From positions 1 through 6,939 of the forward strand of contig CAZWSC010000044.1 in assembly GCA_964636385.1 (NCBI GenBank): a stretch of DNA of 6,939 nt, written 5' to 3'. Source of the stretch: CAZWSC01 sp964636385. Lineage in GTDB: Bacteria > Eisenbacteria > RBG-16-71-46 > CAIMUX01. Below are positions 1-6,344 of this stretch, in pieces (positions within the stretch are counted from its first letter, which is position 1; each line of letters opens with the position of its first letter). Position numbers and translations under genes: made by a program. A model generated the notes under the pieces. That model was given only the letters and a program-made list of their open reading frames with translations. It was not told the DNA's origin and searched no databases.

Positions 1-501
1 ACTCCTGCGGCCAGGCTGGATGTTAACGGCACTGCGAAAGTGAACGGCTTTCAGCTCGGCACGTCGACCACTGCGGGCCACGTGCTGACCGCGGATGCGG
101 ACGGGATCGGCACGTGGCAGCCGGCGGATGCTCTGGCCCTTCCGTATAGCGGGTCGACGAGTGATGGCGGTTTTGCCTTTGAGGTGGTCACGAGCGCCGA
201 GGATGGTAACGGGCTTGTCGGGCGGGCGTCTCACCCTACCGGCAGTACCCGGGGAGTGTATGGCATCTCCAACAGCACTGATGGGGTCGGTGTCCTGGGA
301 TGGGCTACATCCGATAGCGGAACCGGCAAGGGCGGCTATTTCCAGAGCCAGAGCACCACAGGCACCGGGGTATTTGCATCTACGCCCGCAACCAGCGGGA
401 TTACTTATGCCGGCCATTTCCACTGCGCCAGCCCCGACGGATTCGCCGGCTACTTCAGCGGCAGCAAGAGCTACTTTGGCGGCAACGTGGGCATCGGCAA
501 G
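1..501 (+). repeat. Tandem coding repeat, copy 1 (167 codons visible)
   Basis: This is the first visible copy of the fibre-like module. It opens with ARLDVNGT, passes VLTADADGIGTWQPA, LPYSG, FEVVTSAEDG and HPTGS, and ends with SPDGFAGYFSG and YFGGNVGIGK. It aligns to the next copy along its whole length with few gaps, and more than half the residues look identical by eye. The DNA is also visibly similar, for example ccttccgtatagcggg in both copies. The left boundary is the window edge, so this phase is a choice of unit rather than a proven edge. Confidence 0.85.
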
Positions 502-1881
502 ACTAATCCATCTTCAAGGCTGGATGTTGACGGGACTGTACGCATGACTGGCTTCAGACTGGGCTCTTCTTCTACTACCGGCTACGTGCTGACATCGGAC
601 GCAAGCGGTGTCGGCACCTGGCAGCCGGCGGCTTCCAGCCTGACCCTTCCGTATAGCGGGACGACTGGGGATGGCGGTCGTGCCTTTGAGGTGGTCACCA
701 CCAGCGAGGATGGTAGGGGTGTGGTCGGGCTGGCCACTCACCCGACAAACAACGTCTGGGGGGTGTTTGGCGCCACCAGCAGCACTGGCGGAAAAGGTGT
801 TGTGGGAATTGCTGACGCTACTACAGGCGCCACCTATGCGGGCTACTTCCAGAACGAAAGCACCGGGGGCTTCGGGGTCCGTGGGGGGACTACCGCTACG
901 AGCGGCGAAACAGTCGCCGGCTATTTCTCTTGCCAAAGCCCTGACGGATACGCAGGTTACTTCTACGGCGGCAGGAACTACTTCGGTGGCAACGTCGGCA
1001 TCGGCAATACAGGCCCGAGCGCCAGGGTGGACGTGATAGCAACCGATGACAAGACCGCAATTCGCGCAGTATCCGCCCGGGGGCATGGCATGCGCATCGA
1101 GCAGGACGCTAGCTACTCCCAGGATGTCGCCGCACTCTCGATATCAAGCAGCGGAACAGAGGAACCCCTGGGGATCGATGTCGACGTTACCGGCGACTAC
1201 GGAAAGCTGGCCCGCTTTCAACTCACCGGGACATCTGCGCTGTACAACGTTCCGGCCTTCTCGGTGAAGGCCGAGACCGGCGGCAGGGTTGCGGAGTTCA
1301 TCGGACAGACGGCCGGATCCACCAATCCTGCTCTCTATGCCGAGCACGCCGCTCATGCGACCGGGGGGGCTGCAGCGCACTTCAGGGGAAACGCGACCGT
1401 GACCGGAACGCTCTCGAAGGGGGGCGGGTCGTTCAAGATCGATCACCCCCTCGACCCTGGGAACAAGTACCTGTACCACTCCTTCGTCGAGAGCCCGGAC
1501 ATGATGAACATTTACAACGGCAACACGGTTACGGATGGCACAGGATACGCCACGGTCACGCTGCCCGACTGGTTCGATGCGCTGAATCGTGACTTCCGCT
1601 ACCAGCTCACGGTGATCGACGAGACGGACTCGGACCTCTTTGTACAGGCGAAGATTGTGCGAACCGTTGAGAATGGCTCCTTCGCCATTCGCACGAGCGC
1701 GCCGAACGTGGAGGTCTCCTGGCAGGTCACCGGCATCAGGCAGGACGCATTCGCGAATGCGCACCGCATCCCGGTCGAAGAGGACAAGCCTCTGGATGAG
1801 CGCGGGACCTACCTGCACCCGGAGGCGTACGGGCTTCCCGATGACCTGCGGGTCGACAGAAGGAACGAGGAGAGCCGGTAA
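1..1881 (+). CDS. Large repeat-containing, fibre-like surface or secreted protein (5' end outside window)
   Basis: The frame is open from the first base, and codons 1-13 already match the repeat module, so the GTG at 40 is not the true start. The visible 626 residues end at TAA (1879-1881). Residues 1-167 and 168-336 are two tandem modules. Each opens with an (S/A)RLDV-x-GT motif, then VLT-x-DA-x-G-x-GTWQPA, LPYSG, a Gly-rich stretch of G-V-x-G strands, and closes with SPDG-(F/Y)-AGYF and YFGGNVGIG. A third copy starts at about 337 (GPSARVDV) and fades into a divergent linker. Residues about 474-610 form a C-terminal domain with FKIDHPLDPG, YLYHSFVESPDMMNIYNG, FRYQLTVI, VSWQVTGIRQD and HRIPVEEDKP. 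NVGIG...LDV modules are typical of phage-tail-fibre-like and trimeric beta-structured surface proteins; I recall the C-terminal domain from uncharacterised proteins of diverse bacteria. No membrane anchor, sorting tail or recognisable S74 autocleavage domain is visible. An extracellular structural or adhesive role is an inference. Protein class is fairly sure; function is unknown. Confidence 0.85.
   Translation, partial: TPAARLDVNGTAKVNGFQLGTSTTAGHVLTADADGIGTWQPADALALPYSGSTSDGGFAFEVVTSAEDGNGLVGRASHPTGSTRGVYGISNSTDGVGVLGWATSDSGTGKGGYFQSQSTTGTGVFASTPATSGITYAGHFHCASPDGFAGYFSGSKSYFGGNVGIGKTNPSSRLDVDGTVRMTGFRLGSSSTTGYVLTSDASGVGTWQPAASSLTLPYSGTTGDGGRAFEVVTTSEDGRGVVGLATHPTNNVWGVFGATSSTGGKGVVGIADATTGATYAGYFQNESTGGFGVRGGTTATSGETVAGYFSCQSPDGYAGYFYGGRNYFGGNVGIGNTGPSARVDVIATDDKTAIRAVSARGHGMRIEQDASYSQDVAALSISSSGTEEPLGIDVDVTGDYGKLARFQLTGTSALYNVPAFSVKAETGGRVAEFIGQTAGSTNPALYAEHAAHATGGAAAHFRGNATVTGTLSKGGGSFKIDHPLDPGNKYLYHSFVESPDMMNIYNGNTVTDGTGYATVTLPDWFDALNRDFRYQLTVIDETDSDLFVQAKIVRTVENGSFAIRTSAPNVEVSWQVTGIRQDAFANAHRIPVEEDKPLDERGTYLHPEAYGLPDDLRVDRRNEESR
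502..1008 (+). repeat. Tandem coding repeat, copy 2 (169 codons)
   Basis: This is the second copy of the module. It opens with SSRLDVDGT, passes VLTSDASGVGTWQPA, LPYSG, FEVVTTSEDG and HPTNN, and ends with SPDGYAGYFYG and YFGGNVGIGN. It is followed at 1009 by a degenerate start of a third copy (TGPSARVDV), after which the similarity stops. The Gly-rich middle is the most divergent part; the LDV, GTWQPA and GGNVGIG segments are the most conserved. Confidence 0.85.
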
Positions 1882-1897
1882 TCTGCGTGGCCTCCGC

Positions 1898-1916
1898 GGA
1901 TGCGTGCGCAGCATCC
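1898..1916 (+). terminator. Weak hairpin after the repeat-protein gene
   Basis: GGATGC (1898-1903) and GCATCC (1911-1916) can form a 6-bp stem with a 7-base loop, 16 bases after the stop codon. No T-run follows, so this is not a canonical intrinsic terminator. It is listed as a possible 3'-end structure only. Confidence 0.25.
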
Positions 1917-1980
1917 CCTGCCCCGAATCCGGGGGCGCCGAAGAGGCTGTTTTGAAGACGACACTGTAGGTTGAACACAA

Positions 1981-2010
1981 GCCGGCCGCCATGAAGAACC
2001 GGCGGCCGGC
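1981..2010 (+). promoter_or_regulatory. Perfect 10-bp GC hairpin in the intergenic region
   Basis: GCCGGCCGCC (1981-1990) and GGCGGCCGGC (2001-2010) are exact reverse complements separated by the 10-base loop ATGAAGAACC. The stem is entirely G/C and should be very stable. No T-tract follows, so it is either a terminator of a kind that does not need one or a structured 5' leader of the next gene. It lies only 8 bases before the ribosome binding site at 2019-2023, close enough to affect initiation. The loop contains an in-frame ATG that an automatic caller could choose as the start. Confidence 0.6.
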
Positions 2011-2018
2011 ATCAGACC

Positions 2019-2023
2019 GGAGG
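2019..2023 (+). promoter_or_regulatory. Ribosome binding site GGAGG that decides the start of the next gene
   Basis: GGAGG lies 6 bases before the ATG at 2030. The alternative in-frame ATG at 1991 has no purine-rich site and sits in a hairpin loop. The 2030 start also places a clean signal peptide near the N-terminus. All three points favour 2030. Confidence 0.75.
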
Positions 2024-2029
2024 CTCGAT

Positions 2030-2599
2030 ATGGCGAGAACAGCGGACAGACTGACGGCACTGCGGGTGGTTTGCCTGCTCCCGGCCCTGGTCGTACTGCC
2101 AATGACAGCATCAGCCCAGCTCAGCCTTGACTGGTACACGATCGACGGTGGCGGCCACACCTTCAGCACGGGCGGGGCCCTGTCGCTGGGCGGGACCGTA
2201 GGACAGCCGGACGCCGGGTCTGCGGAGGGAGGGGAGTATGCGCTCCTTGGCGGATTCTGGGTTCCTTCGCATGGCGACGCGTCAAACGCCCCAGAGGCAT
2301 CCACGGAGCAGGAGGCTCCGCTCGCATTCCGTGTGGCAGCGGGCATGCCCAATCCATTTCGGGATGCAACCAGGCTGGAGTTCGATCTGCCGAACGACGT
2401 GCCGGTCAGCGTGCTTGTCTTCGATCCGGCAGGACGCAGGGTGCGAACGATGCACAATGGGTGGATGGCTGCCGGGCGGCATACGCTCATGTGGAGAGGC
2501 GACAGCGACTCTGGTCACCGTGCACCGGCAGGTGTGTACCTGATGCTGCTCAGGGCGGGGCAGTACGAATCGCACCACAGGTTGATCCTGCTGCAGTGA
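2030..2599 (+). CDS. Small secreted protein with C-terminal FlgD-Ig/type IX-style sorting domain
   Basis: The protein has 189 residues from the ATG at 2030. Residues 1-29 form a signal peptide: basic start (MARTADR), hydrophobic core (VVCLLPALVVLPM) and a likely cut after ASA, before QL. Residues about 31-78 contain LSLDWYTIDGGG, then SLGGTVGQPDAG and GGEYALLGGFWV, a short domain that recurs in secreted proteins of uncultured Gram-negative phyla. Residues 79-98 form an Ala/Glu/Ser-rich linker. Residues about 104-189 match the FlgD-Ig/type IX sorting-domain pattern: GMPNPF near the start, VSVLVFDPAGRRVRTM, a Trp-containing strand (HTLMWRGDSDSG), APAGVYLMLLRAG, and the end HHRLILLQ. In Bacteroidota, such C-termini direct type IX export; whether this organism has that system cannot be seen here. 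The product probably goes to the outer membrane or outside. Its role is unknown. It follows the large fibre-like gene in the same direction after 148 bases, so a shared surface function is possible but unproven. Confidence 0.85.
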   Translation: MARTADRLTALRVVCLLPALVVLPMTASAQLSLDWYTIDGGGHTFSTGGALSLGGTVGQPDAGSAEGGEYALLGGFWVPSHGDASNAPEASTEQEAPLAFRVAAGMPNPFRDATRLEFDLPNDVPVSVLVFDPAGRRVRTMHNGWMAAGRHTLMWRGDSDSGHRAPAGVYLMLLRAGQYESHHRLILLQ

Positions 2600-2609
2600 G
2601 CGAGGGGGG

Positions 2610-2635
2610 GGTCTGCGGCCCCCTGCCGCAGGACC
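2610..2635. terminator. GC hairpin between convergent genes, possible bidirectional terminator
   Basis: CTGCGGC (2613-2619) and GCCGCAG (2625-2631) form a perfect 7-bp stem with loop CCCCT. GGT (2610-2612) and ACC (2633-2635) extend it past one bulged G. It lies in the 39-base gap between the stop codons of two genes that face each other, so it could end transcripts from both sides. No T-run exists on either strand, so canonical intrinsic termination is not shown. Confidence 0.45.
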
Positions 2636-2638
2636 GCA

Positions 2639-4474
2639 TCATGCCCCCGCAGCCGAACCGTCCAGCACCTTCTCCCGCTCCTCGGCCCTCTCCAGGAAGC
2701 GTCGGTACACCTCGCAGCGGCCTGCAAGCTCGTCATGCGTGCCGGTGTCGGTCACGCAGCCGCCGTCGAGAACCACAATGCGGTCGGCGCGGCGGATGGT
2801 TGCAAGGCGGTGGCTGACCAGGAGCACGGCCGTGTCGGGGAGCGCGCTGCGAAGCCCGCTCCAGAGGCGGTCCTCGTTCTCCGCGTCAAGGCTCGCCGTG
2901 CAGTCATCCAGCAGCAGGAGCTGTGGCCTTCCGTAGAGGGCGCGGCTGATCGAGATCCTCTGGCGCTGACCTCCCGAGACCCTTGCGCCCTTCTGTCCCA
3001 GCACTGTTTCGATGCCGTCCTTCATCGCCGCAAGCTCGCCGTCCATCTGCGCGACTTCCAGCACGGAGCGGATCCATGCATCCGCATCCTCCGTTGGCCG
3101 GCCCATCGAGACATTCTCGCGGATCGTCTCGCTGAAGAGGAGCGAATCCTGTGGTGTATAGCCGACGATCGATCTGAAGGTGTCGTGATTGTACGCTGCG
3201 AGAGGCAGGCCATTGACGCGGATTTCGCCCTCATCCGGCGCGAGAAGTCCCGCTGCCAGCTTCAGCACCGTCGTCTTGCCGGATGCAACTGGCCCCACCA
3301 GCGCCACTATCTCGCCCCGGTCGACACTGAAGGAGACGCCGGATGCGGCATCCCTGTCTCCGTCGTAGCGGAACCGGACGTTTGCGAACTCCAGGGAGTG
3401 GAAGGCGGAGAGCCGCTCACCGCGAAGTGAGTGCGAGATCTTCACGGGGTACTGGATCAGCTCCTCCTCGCGTTCGATGCAGACGAATGCCTGGCGGGAG
3501 GTGACAAGCAGGTTCGGCAGATCCCACATCGGCTGCACCAGCATGTCGAGGTAGATATAGAAGGCGTAGATCGTCCCGAGCGTAATCTCACCGCGCATCG
3601 CCATTACCCCGCCAAGGGCGAGCACGACAAGCTGTCCGGCCCGGGTTGCCGTGAGGTCCAGGGTATTGATCATCGCCCAGAGCTGCTGGACCCGGAACTG
3701 AACGCCGATCCTGTGCTGCAGAATGCGGTTGAGGGCTTCCGCCTGACCGGTCTCCGAGGAGAATGCCTTCACAATGCGGATACCCGAGAAGCTCTTCTCC
3801 AGCATGTCGTTGGTCTGCGAGATCGCACGTTGCTGATTCTGCGCCGCCTCGGTCAGGCGGGACTTCACCCTGTAGATGATGTACATCATCACCGGCAGGG
3901 GTATCAGGGCCAGCAGGGCAAGCCGCCACTCCAGAAAGAGCATCGCCCCTATGCAGAAGAGCAGCCTGCTGCCCGACTCGACTCCCCGGAATATCCCCGA
4001 GCAGCAGAACCACGCGATCTTGGGGTACTCGGAGATGTCGTCCATAAGCCGCGTGACCATGTCACCGGGGGCGAAGTGGTTGAAGAACCTGTAGTCCTTC
4101 CTCAGGATCCTCGAGAAGACAGCCTCTCGAACATCAACATCGATCTTCAGGTTCATGCGCGCACGGAACGCCGGGTAGAACCCGGCGAGGAACCGGCCGA
4201 GAGCGATCGCTCCCAGGATGAGCAGCACTGTCTGCACGGTCTGCATCGGGATCGACATGCCGCCAACGGCCTGTCCATCCTGTACAAGTCCAGCGCTCCG
4301 GGCCGCCTCGTACAGCTGGTCGAGGACGACCTTGAAGATCATGGGATATGCGATCGTGACCGCGCTCGACACGAGCGTGAATACGAAGAGGAGGACCAGT
4401 GACGCGCGGTGCGGCTTCCAGAAGCCCCAGATCCAGGCCACGTTCTGGGCGGTTGTCCGCTGTGGAGGGGTCAT
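2639..4474 (-). CDS. ABC exporter half-transporter, subunit with degenerate Walker B (Asp for Glu)
   Basis: This 611-residue type IV exporter subunit has an N-terminal membrane domain and a C-terminal ATPase. Membrane segments lie at about 24-48, 79-101, 165-182, 184-202, 268-292 and 299-317, with a longer outside loop (about 52-77) between the first two. The nucleotide-binding domain shows aromatic A-loop Y370, Walker A GPVASGKT (394-401), Q-loop Q442, signature VSGGQ (499-503), Walker B LLLLDD (519-524) and switch H555. Residue 524, normally the catalytic Glu, is Asp. In heterodimeric exporters such as TM287/288 and BmrC/BmrD, this change marks the subunit whose Walker motifs form the weak ATP site, while its near-normal signature completes the partner's active site. 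The start ATG overlaps the partner's stop by 4 bases (ATGA) and is preceded by a G8 run, so translational coupling is likely. Substrate cannot be read from sequence; related pairs move drugs or lipids. Family call is very sure. Confidence 0.95.
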   Translation of the reverse strand: MTPPQRTTAQNVAWIWGFWKPHRASLVLLFVFTLVSSAVTIAYPMIFKVVLDQLYEAARSAGLVQDGQAVGGMSIPMQTVQTVLLILGAIALGRFLAGFYPAFRARMNLKIDVDVREAVFSRILRKDYRFFNHFAPGDMVTRLMDDISEYPKIAWFCCSGIFRGVESGSRLLFCIGAMLFLEWRLALLALIPLPVMMYIIYRVKSRLTEAAQNQQRAISQTNDMLEKSFSGIRIVKAFSSETGQAEALNRILQHRIGVQFRVQQLWAMINTLDLTATRAGQLVVLALGGVMAMRGEITLGTIYAFYIYLDMLVQPMWDLPNLLVTSRQAFVCIEREEELIQYPVKISHSLRGERLSAFHSLEFANVRFRYDGDRDAASGVSFSVDRGEIVALVGPVASGKTTVLKLAAGLLAPDEGEIRVNGLPLAAYNHDTFRSIVGYTPQDSLLFSETIRENVSMGRPTEDADAWIRSVLEVAQMDGELAAMKDGIETVLGQKGARVSGGQRQRISISRALYGRPQLLLLDDCTASLDAENEDRLWSGLRSALPDTAVLLVSHRLATIRRADRIVVLDGGCVTDTGTHDELAGRCEVYRRFLERAEEREKVLDGSAAGA

Positions 4475-6279
4475 AATGCCCCCCCCGCCTGGAACTGGAG
4501 GTCGAACAGGCTCCGGTACAGACCCTTCCGTCCGTATAGATCGGCGTGCGATCCCTCCTCGACAAGCTGCCCCCGCTGCAGCACCAGGATCCGGTCGGAG
4601 GTGGTGATGGTCGAGAGACGGTGCGCAACGATGAGAGACGTGCGCCCCTGGAGCAGCCTGTGAAGGCTCTCCTGCAGGTGTCTCTCGGTTCCGGGATCCA
4701 CCGACGAGGTCGCCTCGTCAAGCACGAGAATCTGCGGATCGCGAACCACCGCCCGGGCGAAGGAGATGAGCTGCCGCTCTCCCATGGAGAGATTCTGACC
4801 GCCCTCTGCAAGACTCGTCTCGTAACCAAGCGGGAGCCGCTCCAGGGTGTCCCGGGCGCCGATCGCCTCCACGGCGGTATCAAGGGCGGCATCAGGTATC
4901 TCCCGGGAGAAGACGCGCATGTTGTCGGCGACAGTTCCGGGGAAGAGGTGGATGTCCTGCAGGACAAGGCCGATTCCCTGTCGCCAGGCCTTCAGCGCGT
5001 AGCTTCGGATGTCGACGCCATCCAGGGTGATTCTCCCGGCGCCCGGTTCGTAGAAACGCAGGAGGAGGTTCGTCACCGTCGTCTTGCCGCCTCCTGAGGG
5101 ACCGGCAAGGGCGACACGCTCTCCACGCTTCAGTGCGAATGTCACGTCCTCCAGTGCGGGCTTTCCGTCTTCGTACGTGAAAGTCACGTTCTCGAATCGA
5201 ATCTCGCTCCAATCCGGGGGAATCTTCGGGAGGGCGTCCGGAAGGTCGGACACGCTGCTATGAGTGTCGAGAATCCCGAAGACCCGGTCGGCAGAGGCGA
5301 ACGCGCGCTGCAGGAAGCTGACCTGTTCCGCGAACATCATGATCGGGAAGAAGAGGCGGCGGGTGTACTCCACGAACAGGACCAGGGTACCGAGCGTCAT
5401 GCCCGTGCCTATCGTGCTGCCGAACCCCAGCCAGAGGATCAGCATGACCGCAAGCACCTCCAGGGTCACGACCGTGCTCCAGAAGCCGTACTCCAGGAAG
5501 GCTGCGCGTGTCTCGACCGACTTCCGTTCCAGATTCGCCCGGTGCAGGCGCTCCATGGCCCAGGCAGAGCGGCCGAAGACCTGGAGGATCGGGACAGCCT
5601 GGACATATTCCGTCACAACCGTCGTCACCTTGGCGTACAGTCTCCGCACGGTGGCGTAGACCCTGCGAAGGTAGCGGAGGACCAAGACGGTGCCGAGCAC
5701 AACCGGAATCGTCATGCCGATCACGGCGAGGGTGATTTTCCAGTCGGCGAGCATCATCACAGTGAGGGTCCCCACCAGGAGGATGATCACGCGCAGAATG
5801 GCGATCGCAACCTCGGAGAACATCATCTGCAGACGCTCGGCGTCCGACTCCACGCGCGACAGCAGCCGGCCGGGTGGATGCTGGTCAAAGTAGTCCATCC
5901 CCAGGCCAAGGAGGTGTTCGAATGTGTCCTGCTTAAGACGCGTTACGATCTGAAGCCCCATACGTGCGACCACTATGATCTGCCTGTAACTGGAGAGCGC
6001 GAAGACCCCGAAGACGCCCAGGTACAGGAATGCTGTGCGCAGAATGCCGAAGATGCGCCCGCTCCCCGTTGCCCGGGGGATATCCTGGTCAATCAGGCGG
6101 CGGAGGATAAGCGGCCCGGCCAGCTCCGCGGCAACAGACAGGAGCATCAGCAGGATGGCAATGGCCAGAGCACGACGATGGGGCTTCAGCCTGGGCAGAA
6201 TCCGGCGCAGCATCTCCGGCAGGCTGAGATGGCGCAGGTATCCTTCTTCTGTGGTTCCGTCATCGTCCCAGAAGTGCAT
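4471..6279 (-). CDS. ABC exporter half-transporter, subunit with canonical Walker B and altered signature
   Basis: This 602-residue protein has the same fold and order as its downstream partner. The N-terminus (MHFWDDDG) is acidic, and the membrane segments lie at about 38-60, 81-103, 157-178, 181-202, 265-288 and 294-315. The ATPase domain shows A-loop Y369, Walker A GPSGGGKT (393-400), Q-loop Q441, signature LSMGE (497-501) instead of LSGGQ, Walker B ILVLDE (517-522) with catalytic Glu present, and switch H553. A normal Walker B with a deviant signature is the exact complement of the partner subunit, so the two probably form an inner-membrane heterodimer with one hydrolytic and one degenerate site. 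The ATG has AGGG (6287-6290) 7 bases upstream. The gene begins 65 bases after infA on the same strand with no terminator between, so it may share the infA promoter. The C-terminal codons contain a G8 run that also serves as the purine-rich region before the partner's start. Substrate unknown. Confidence 0.95.
   Translation of the reverse strand: MHFWDDDGTTEEGYLRHLSLPEMLRRILPRLKPHRRALAIAILLMLLSVAAELAGPLILRRLIDQDIPRATGSGRIFGILRTAFLYLGVFGVFALSSYRQIIVVARMGLQIVTRLKQDTFEHLLGLGMDYFDQHPPGRLLSRVESDAERLQMMFSEVAIAILRVIILLVGTLTVMMLADWKITLAVIGMTIPVVLGTVLVLRYLRRVYATVRRLYAKVTTVVTEYVQAVPILQVFGRSAWAMERLHRANLERKSVETRAAFLEYGFWSTVVTLEVLAVMLILWLGFGSTIGTGMTLGTLVLFVEYTRRLFFPIMMFAEQVSFLQRAFASADRVFGILDTHSSVSDLPDALPKIPPDWSEIRFENVTFTYEDGKPALEDVTFALKRGERVALAGPSGGGKTTVTNLLLRFYEPGAGRITLDGVDIRSYALKAWRQGIGLVLQDIHLFPGTVADNMRVFSREIPDAALDTAVEAIGARDTLERLPLGYETSLAEGGQNLSMGERQLISFARAVVRDPQILVLDEATSSVDPGTERHLQESLHRLLQGRTSLIVAHRLSTITTSDRILVLQRGQLVEEGSHADLYGRKGLYRSLFDLQFQAGGAL
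4479..4486 (-). promoter_or_regulatory. G8 homopolymer at the ABC gene junction, likely ribosome binding region
   Basis: On the minus strand, eight consecutive G bases lie 4 bases before the ATG of the downstream ABC subunit, inside the last codons of the upstream subunit. The run is the only Shine-Dalgarno-like sequence available to the downstream gene, which otherwise would depend on coupling through the ATGA overlap. The frame relation means that losing one G would join the two reading frames. Confidence 0.55.
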
Positions 6280-6286
6280 TTTTCTG

Positions 6287-6290
6287 CCCT
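6287..6290 (-). promoter_or_regulatory. Ribosome binding site for the upstream ABC subunit
   Basis: The minus strand reads AGGG, then 7 bases, then the ATG at 6279-6277. It is a modest Shine-Dalgarno match at good spacing and supports this start. Confidence 0.5.
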
Positions 6291-6344
6291 GGTCGCTCGA
6301 GGAGAGCGGGGTTACCGAGAGGTCGCGAGGCTGCTGGTTGGGGC

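Noticed and set aside
1..1008. Tandem repeats considered as a CRISPR or other non-coding array
   Set aside because: The units are about 500 bases long, in frame, and conserved at protein level, so they are coding modules.
1991..2029. Upstream ATG as the start of the small secreted protein
   Set aside because: It lies in a hairpin loop without a ribosome binding site and would put 13 extra residues (MKNRRPASDRRLD) before a normal signal peptide. The ATG at 2030 has GGAGG at good spacing.
1144..2490. Minus-strand open frame of 448 codons antisense to both rightward genes
   Set aside because: It spans two well-supported genes and the intergenic hairpin. Its translation is Arg/Pro/Ser-rich without domain patterns, as expected for an antisense frame in GC-rich DNA.
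3431..4402. Plus-strand open frame of 323 codons across the downstream ABC gene
   Set aside because: It is an antisense shadow of the membrane domain, low in hydrophobic residues and without recognisable motifs.
4134..4967. Minus-strand open frame of 277 codons spanning the junction of the two ABC genes
   Set aside because: It is out of frame with both genes, which have complete conserved motifs in their own frames. It is not a frameshifted transporter.
6294..6308. Small hairpin CGCTC-GAGGA-GAGCG between infA and the ABC genes as a terminator
   Set aside because: A 5-bp stem with no T-run on the minus strand is too weak to call. It does not argue against infA and the ABC genes sharing a transcript.
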